Assembly: GCA_033439795.1 (NCBI GenBank) | Contig: JAUTDP010000005.1 | Coordinates: forward strand, 2,447,001-2,511,000 | Length of the DNA: 64,000 nucleotides | Direction of reading: 5' to 3' | Origin: Sordaria brevicollis | Lineage: Eukaryota; Ascomycota; Sordariomycetes; Sordariales; Sordariaceae | Part shown: positions 59,293-64,000 of the stretch, piece by piece | How the letters are laid out: each line of letters starts with the position of its first letter | Numbering within the stretch: the stretch's first letter is position 1 | The notes under the pieces: model-generated | The model's database searches: none | The model's input: the letters and a program-made list of their open reading frames with translations, nothing else | What the model was told of the DNA's origin: nothing | Made by a program: the position numbers and the translations under genes

Positions 59293-60900
59293 TTACTCCG
59301 GATCGCCGGCGGGCCCCTCCGCATGCTTCCCGGCAGCTTCAATCTCCTTCCACTTTTCTTGGCCTTCTTGGGTAGTAGCGTCAATAATCTCCTCCTCGAG
59401 ACTCAAAATACCGGCCTATTACATCGAGTTAGCAACCCCGCTTTCATAGCAAGCCAGTATCCGAGGAAACGATCGTGAACTTACATCTCCAAATTTGCCA
59501 ACCAAGTCCTCAGCCTCCTCAACTTTCATCTTACCCAGGACCTTGTTGACCTCATCCAACTTGCCAGTCTCCAGAGCCTTCTTCATCTCGGGACTGAAGC
59601 TCTCGAAGATGGCTCTAGCTTGCTGCACCTCTGGGTCCTCGCTGTCAGCTGGAGGGATGTTGATGTTGATCACGGTACCCGGCTCGACCGCATGCAGCTG
59701 GATCTGCTCCACGCCTTCTTGGCCACCACCTTCGGCTTCCTCCTTCGCCCGTTGCAGGTTGATCTCCCGAGCCCTGTTCTTGATCTTGTAGTATGTGTCC
59801 TGCACATCCTTGAAGAAGACCTCCTGGGCCTGGTGACCCTGTGTCGTGATGCGCTTGAAGAATAGAGCGACGCCGTCGCGACCCAGAGCCCTGCAGTACT
59901 GCAGCAAGAGCGCTTGGTGGACGCAATTGCGAGCATAGTCGTCGCGGTTCTGAAGCTGGGCGTCGAAGGCGAGCACGAGCAAGCCATCAGTTTCCTTTTC
60001 GGTAAGGATTTCCGGGTGCTTCGTAAGGAAAGAGAGGGATTCGCGGTAGTCAGGGGCCTTGATAGAAGCAAATTGCTTGGCGGCGGGAGAAGCCTCGATT
60101 TCGGCATCATCGTCATCATCGGCCGTGGACTTGCTGGGTGCGGGCAGGCTGTCGGTGGCGCTGTAGTTCGGATTCAATAGTTCGACTTTGGGCTCATCCT
60201 TCTTGTCTCCCGAGGTGGAGGGCTTCGATTTGTTGATATGCGTGCTGTCAAAGCCCGTGTGAATGGATTCGCTCGTAATCTTGCTCTTTTCAATCTTCTC
60301 CAGCTCGTCAAGTTTCTTCAGCAATTCGCCCTGCAGGTTCGTAACTTTCTTGAGGTGTTCCTCGACTTCCGCCATGGTAGCCTCGTATCTCTTATCATCC
60401 TCGACCTTCTTTTCCGCCAATTTCTTGTTCACATCGTCAAGAAGCGTCGCCATCATCTTGGTGTACGTAGGTAGGGGTTGTTCCGCATTGTGAACACCGG
60501 CAGGTCTTGGCGGGGGCTGGTCGTCTTTGGGATCTAGACCCGCGGCCGACTCCATGACAGCCTGGAAGGCCACCTCGCCTGGATTGCGCGAGCTAACCTC
60601 CGAGGCGTGGGCCTTCAGGGAGGCGAGAAGGGAAGAGATTCGCTTGATCAGGGTGTCGTTGATGATTCTTTCGTACTTCAGGGTCTCGATTTGGAGCTTC
60701 CGTTGCTGGCGTTCCGCATGAATCTGGTTCTGCTTGGCGCGGATGAAGGACCGCTTGTCGACATTGGGATGGACCTCGATATCAGAGTCATCGCTGAGTT
60801 CCAGGGCATCCTGAGGAGTTATGTCAGTCTACCTGTCATCGAGTAGCACCCGTGGCGGCCGAAAGGGGTAACTCACCCACTTGCTGTAGTCGACCGGCAT
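59293..60900 (-). CDS. CDC37: Hsp90 co-chaperone Cdc37
   Basis: Three exons on the minus strand, 60900-60877, 60810-59485 and 59415-59293, all phase 0, give 490 residues. Cdc37 brings protein kinases to Hsp90. The N-terminus MPVDYSKWDALELSDDSD is the hallmark of the family and includes Ser14 and Ser17, which match the CK2 sites known in yeast Cdc37. EVHPNVDKRSFIRAKQ and the long coiled coil (KLQIETLKYERI) follow. The middle Hsp90-binding part has CVHQALLLQYCRALGRDG and ALFFKR, and the C-terminal part ends with LSLEEEIIDATTQEGQEKWK. The first exon is only 24 nt and would be missed in an open-frame scan. The last intron has a GTAAGT donor and an ATAG acceptor. Acidic, low-complexity loops lie around residue 240. 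A telomere-like box sits upstream. Confidence 0.96.
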
Positions 60901-61940
60901 CGTGGCGGTTTGCAACGAACTGTAACTTCGACAAGGATTTTGGATGTCCAGCTATGGGAAGCGGTTGCGAAATAAACAACTAGCGTTCAAATCGCGTAGC
61001 TGAGGCAAGGTTAGATGATAAGATGTGAAAATGCGAAAGGCGGTGCTGTTTCGAGCAATTCGCGGTGTCGAAGGGAGGAGAGAGCGGTAGAGCAGTCAGT
61101 GTTATGGCGGGGTAGCTCCTGACAATATTCCCGAATAGTGGGGTTCATGTAGAAAGACGTAGAAGGCTCCATCACGCACACGCAGTCGCAGACTCACAGA
61201 GTGATGTGTGCCGGTAACAACCCTAACCCTCTTCTAGACACTTTCCTTGTACATATCGGGTCTCCTTTCTTTCTTCTACAAAGCCACTCGAATATCATCC
61301 GATGCTCATTCTGTAAATCCTCTTAAGGCCATTTTATTTAGCATTTATTGCTCGAGTAGCATCACCATCTACGTAAAAGAACTTACACAGGGACCGCAAT
61401 ATGCCGAATGGTTAGCCGAAAACACTTGAATAAGGCTGCTATTTTGTTAGTGTTTTGCTGATATCTGATCGCAACACTTTATACAACACATGTAAGTAGA
61501 TCTCGGGATGATAGCTGAATGTGCCGTCAGATATGTTATTGTAGAAGGTCTAGTCCATCAGGACTGCCATCCTCGAAGTAGGGGTTTGGCCTGGATGACA
61601 CGGATGCGGTTCAAGTGTTTGACACTTGCCTGCTTCAAGTCGATCATATGACTGTGGATTTATGACAGAGATGGCCATGATAATCATGCTTCTAAGTATA
61701 ACTAGTCTTACAATCCACCTAATTGGATGTCAACCCACTCCTGACCTCTGAGAAGTAGATTGATGGTAAGTTTGTTCCAGGCGCCTCGTCCTCTTCGCTA
61801 CTTTCACCACCGACACAACCAGTTTTTCGACACTCAAGACAGTCCCCACTATCTCCTCTCCCATAGAGCGCTCCCGGACACTTCATTGAGAGCGGCCTCG
61901 CTGGCGCTCATTGACCAAAGCCCCAGGGGCCACCAGAACC
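60901..61940. other. Promoter of CDC37 and 3' region of the F-box/LRR gene
   Basis: The left part is the CDC37 promoter, including a telomere-like box at 61219-61230. The rest is AT-rich without coding signal. Confidence 0.6.
61219..61230. promoter_or_regulatory. Telomere-like AACCCTAACCCT box upstream of CDC37
   Basis: Two head-to-tail CCCTAA units about 320 nt upstream of the CDC37 start. They match the core that Tbf1-like factors bind. Two units are too few for a telomere relic. Function is inferred. Confidence 0.4.
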
Positions 61941-63838
61941 CTACTCGTCCGAAAGATAGTAACCTTCTCCCTCATTGTCGATGAACTGTATATTAACTTT
62001 TCCACCAAAGGCTCGTTTGGCTACCTCGTGGAGCCGTTTGTATTCCTCCCCTTGGATTGAGTCGCCTTGCTGGAACACCGCACCGAAAGAAAATCCTTCA
62101 TGGTTGTGATCTGGGTTCTCTTGCATCTTCTCAAAAAGGCGTAGGATCCCATTGGCGGTGAATGCCGAGTCACCTGTGACGTAAATCTCCTTGAGGCGTG
62201 GAAGGTTTGCGAGCGGCATGATGTGCTCATCATGAACCAGAGTTCCGCTGAAGCTGATTTTCTCCAAACCCAATGCCCCCTCGCCGATGTTCGTCATATC
62301 AGCGACCGAGAAACGCTCTTCCACATCCAGTTCCCTTAAATTTGGACAACGTCCTATGCCTGCGGCAAGGCCCTGACACCTCCCACTAGCAGGTCCAAGT
62401 TCCTGAAACTCAAGCCGCGGAACTTCGATGCTCAGGTATGCAAGCTTCGTTTGGTGATGCAACTCATCATACCACGGCGCGTTTGATTCGACTAATCCCA
62501 GACTCAGAGACTGAAGACGGAGCTTTGGTCCTGGCAATGAGTCCTTGAGAAGCTGTGTGCTGCCGATGAAGGAGCTCAAGTCGAGGTGCGTAAGTCGAGT
62601 GCAATCTTGCAGCCATTCCACACACTGACTGTAAGAGGGTGAATGTGCAAAGTCAAAATCCGGGCCAGCACCCGACGCGTTGAGATGCAAACTCTCCAGC
62701 GCATTGCAATGTCGGAGCTCGCTCAGTGCACCCAGCGCCCTGGTACCTAGGCCAGTTAATGAAAGACGTCTCAGGGAGCCAGCATGTCTTGCCAAACCCG
62801 CTGGCAGATCTGGGCCACTAACAGCGCCCATCGAGACGAAAAATATTTCTATCTTTGGTCAGTTAAAAAATCTTGCGGTAGGCGCCTGCAAAGACTTGAG
62901 ATGCATACCCATTGTGTTAGGAGGAAGCGATTGCAACAAGTTACTTATGCACTTTTCAGCTTCCTCGTTCGGAATCCTGACGCATGTGCTACGACGTTAA
63001 CCAGTTAGTGATAAAGGTTTGGGAAGCACGTCAGTTAAGACATTTATCTCTAGGCGAAGTACAAATGACGACGGGGAAGGGCGCCAAGAGAGTCATAAGC
63101 GGTTATGGAGGGGTGAAGGGGAATCACTTACAAACGTCGGAGAGCTGGGCAGTTCTGAGCAAGAGCGACAGCCGATTTTTTGTTGAGTAAGCCCGCGTCA
63201 TGGATGTCAAACCTTCTTAACCCCGACAGTCTTGAGATCCAAAGCGGAATATAGATCATTGATGGGAGCCAGTCTATTTCCGGACAGAAAAAGTTGGCTA
63301 GGTAGGAGGTGGCGTGCCCTTGGTCCAAGGTATTCTTGATACCTTCTGTGATCTTGTTGACAAGCTCGCAGAATACCACTAACGGACGTAAGGCGTCCTC
63401 GGAATCGCCAACAAGAATGGGTGTATCAGGCATGAGGAATTGAAGGTAGGAAAGCGGAGGACCGTAAAACTTTTCACACAACTCAACCCTACTTGGCCTG
63501 TCGATTCTCCTGAGGAACTCGAGGAAGGCGTGAAGGTCAAGTTCGTTAATCCAACAGCAATACGGATGCAAGGTCTTTCCTAAGCTTGACAGAATGATAG
63601 ACCTCCAGAAGCAGACCGAATGCTCGTCCGCGCGCATGAAATAATGGCTGCGGCCAAGCATACCATGCTTGTGGGGGATACTATACATCAGTGGCAAGGT
63701 AAAGCGCGCCATTTCATGATTGAGACGCGCTAGGAGGAACAACGTTGATGTCGACTTTGACCTGGCAGATTCCTCGGCGATGAGCAACCAAATCTCTTGG
63801 GGAAAGCCCCGGAAGGTCGTATGAATCGTTGAGGCCAT
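61941..63838 (-). CDS. F-box / leucine-rich-repeat protein
   Basis: Three exons on the minus strand, 63838-63132, 62976-62909 and 62848-61941, with joins in phase, give 560 residues. The first intron is 155 nt and the second 60 nt, with a CTGAC branch and ATAG acceptor. The N-terminus GFPQEIWLLIAEESARSK looks like an F-box helix. From about residue 200 on the protein carries repeated leucine patterns typical of LRRs: LSGLRRFDIHDAGL, LRRLSLTGLGTRALGAL, LESLHLNASG, LTHLDLSSF, LRLQSLSLGL and LKEIYVTGDS. Fungal F-box/LRR proteins commonly select substrates for SCF ubiquitin ligases; the partner here is unknown. The 68-nt middle exon (NEEAEKCISNLLQSLPPNTM) was placed by splice signals and phase. 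The start is the first ATG after a GTG-opened frame. A second F-box-like gene lies 6 kb away on the same strand, but the two sequences do not look like close paralogues. Confidence 0.83.
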
Positions 63839-64000
63839 GATGGAACAACGATTGACTAGAATCGGCAGGGCGAAATACACGGTGTAACTGCCTTAACACC
63901 GCGAGAGGCAGATCAATTCCTTAATCTTGTGTGGATACAGGTTAGAAAATAATCCAAGTATGAAGGGCGCAAGAGGAGCGACCAGAAAGATGGGCACTAA
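63839..64000. other. Upstream region of the F-box/LRR gene, cut by the window end
   Basis: Leader or promoter of the last gene. Nothing further can be read from 162 nt. Confidence 0.5.

Overview
The window is nuclear DNA of a filamentous ascomycete, most likely a Sordariomycete of the Neurospora/Sordaria/Podospora type. The genes carry short introns of about 50-110 nt with GT-AG ends and CTAAC/CTGAC-like branch sites. Leaders are long and C/T-rich, intergenic spaces are large, and simple repeats are common. The proteins (complex I NDUFS6, vacuolar carboxypeptidase Y, fungal Cdc37, Ubp12) read as typical filamentous-fungal versions. The genus is an inference, since no database was searched.

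I support 17 protein-coding genes, and most exon joins were checked by reading phase. Left to right: a myotubularin lipid phosphatase (+), the PP2A scaffold subunit (+), an eEF1A lysine methyltransferase (-), a polyglutamine/coiled-coil protein of unknown role (-), complex I subunit NDUFS6 (-) head-to-head with an Mpp6-like exosome cofactor (+), an insulin-degrading-enzyme/Ste23 protease (+), the DUSP-USP deubiquitinase Ubp12 (+), a class I cyclic-nucleotide phosphodiesterase (+), carboxypeptidase Y (-), the ribosome maturation factor Sdo1 (+) tail-to-tail with ribosomal protein uS13/RPS18 (-), a small secreted Thr-rich protein (-), an F-box-like protein (-), a secreted PLC-like phosphodiesterase with a probable GPI anchor (-), the Hsp90 co-chaperone Cdc37 (-), and an F-box/leucine-rich-repeat protein (-).

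The genes do not form one pathway. They are mostly housekeeping and signalling genes, apparently a core chromosomal region. Small functional neighbourhoods exist: Sdo1 beside RPS18 (ribosome assembly), and PP2A, PDE and Cdc37 (signalling). Gene-poor stretches lie at 12.9-16.1 kb, 18.3-21.3 kb and, largest, 32.9-41.4 kb. The last holds an inverted-repeat pair that looks like a small transposon relic and ends in the C/T-rich leader of the phosphodiesterase gene.

I found no mobile element with coding capacity, CRISPR array, rRNA or convincing tRNA, and no clearly new multi-gene system. The best leads are a GC-AG intron and a zinc knuckle in the Mpp6-like gene, a hidden in-frame C-terminal extension past the phosphodiesterase stop, the inverted-repeat element, telomere-like boxes upstream of RPS18 and CDC37, a possible mitochondrial form of the Ste23-like protease, and the unannotatable small secreted protein.
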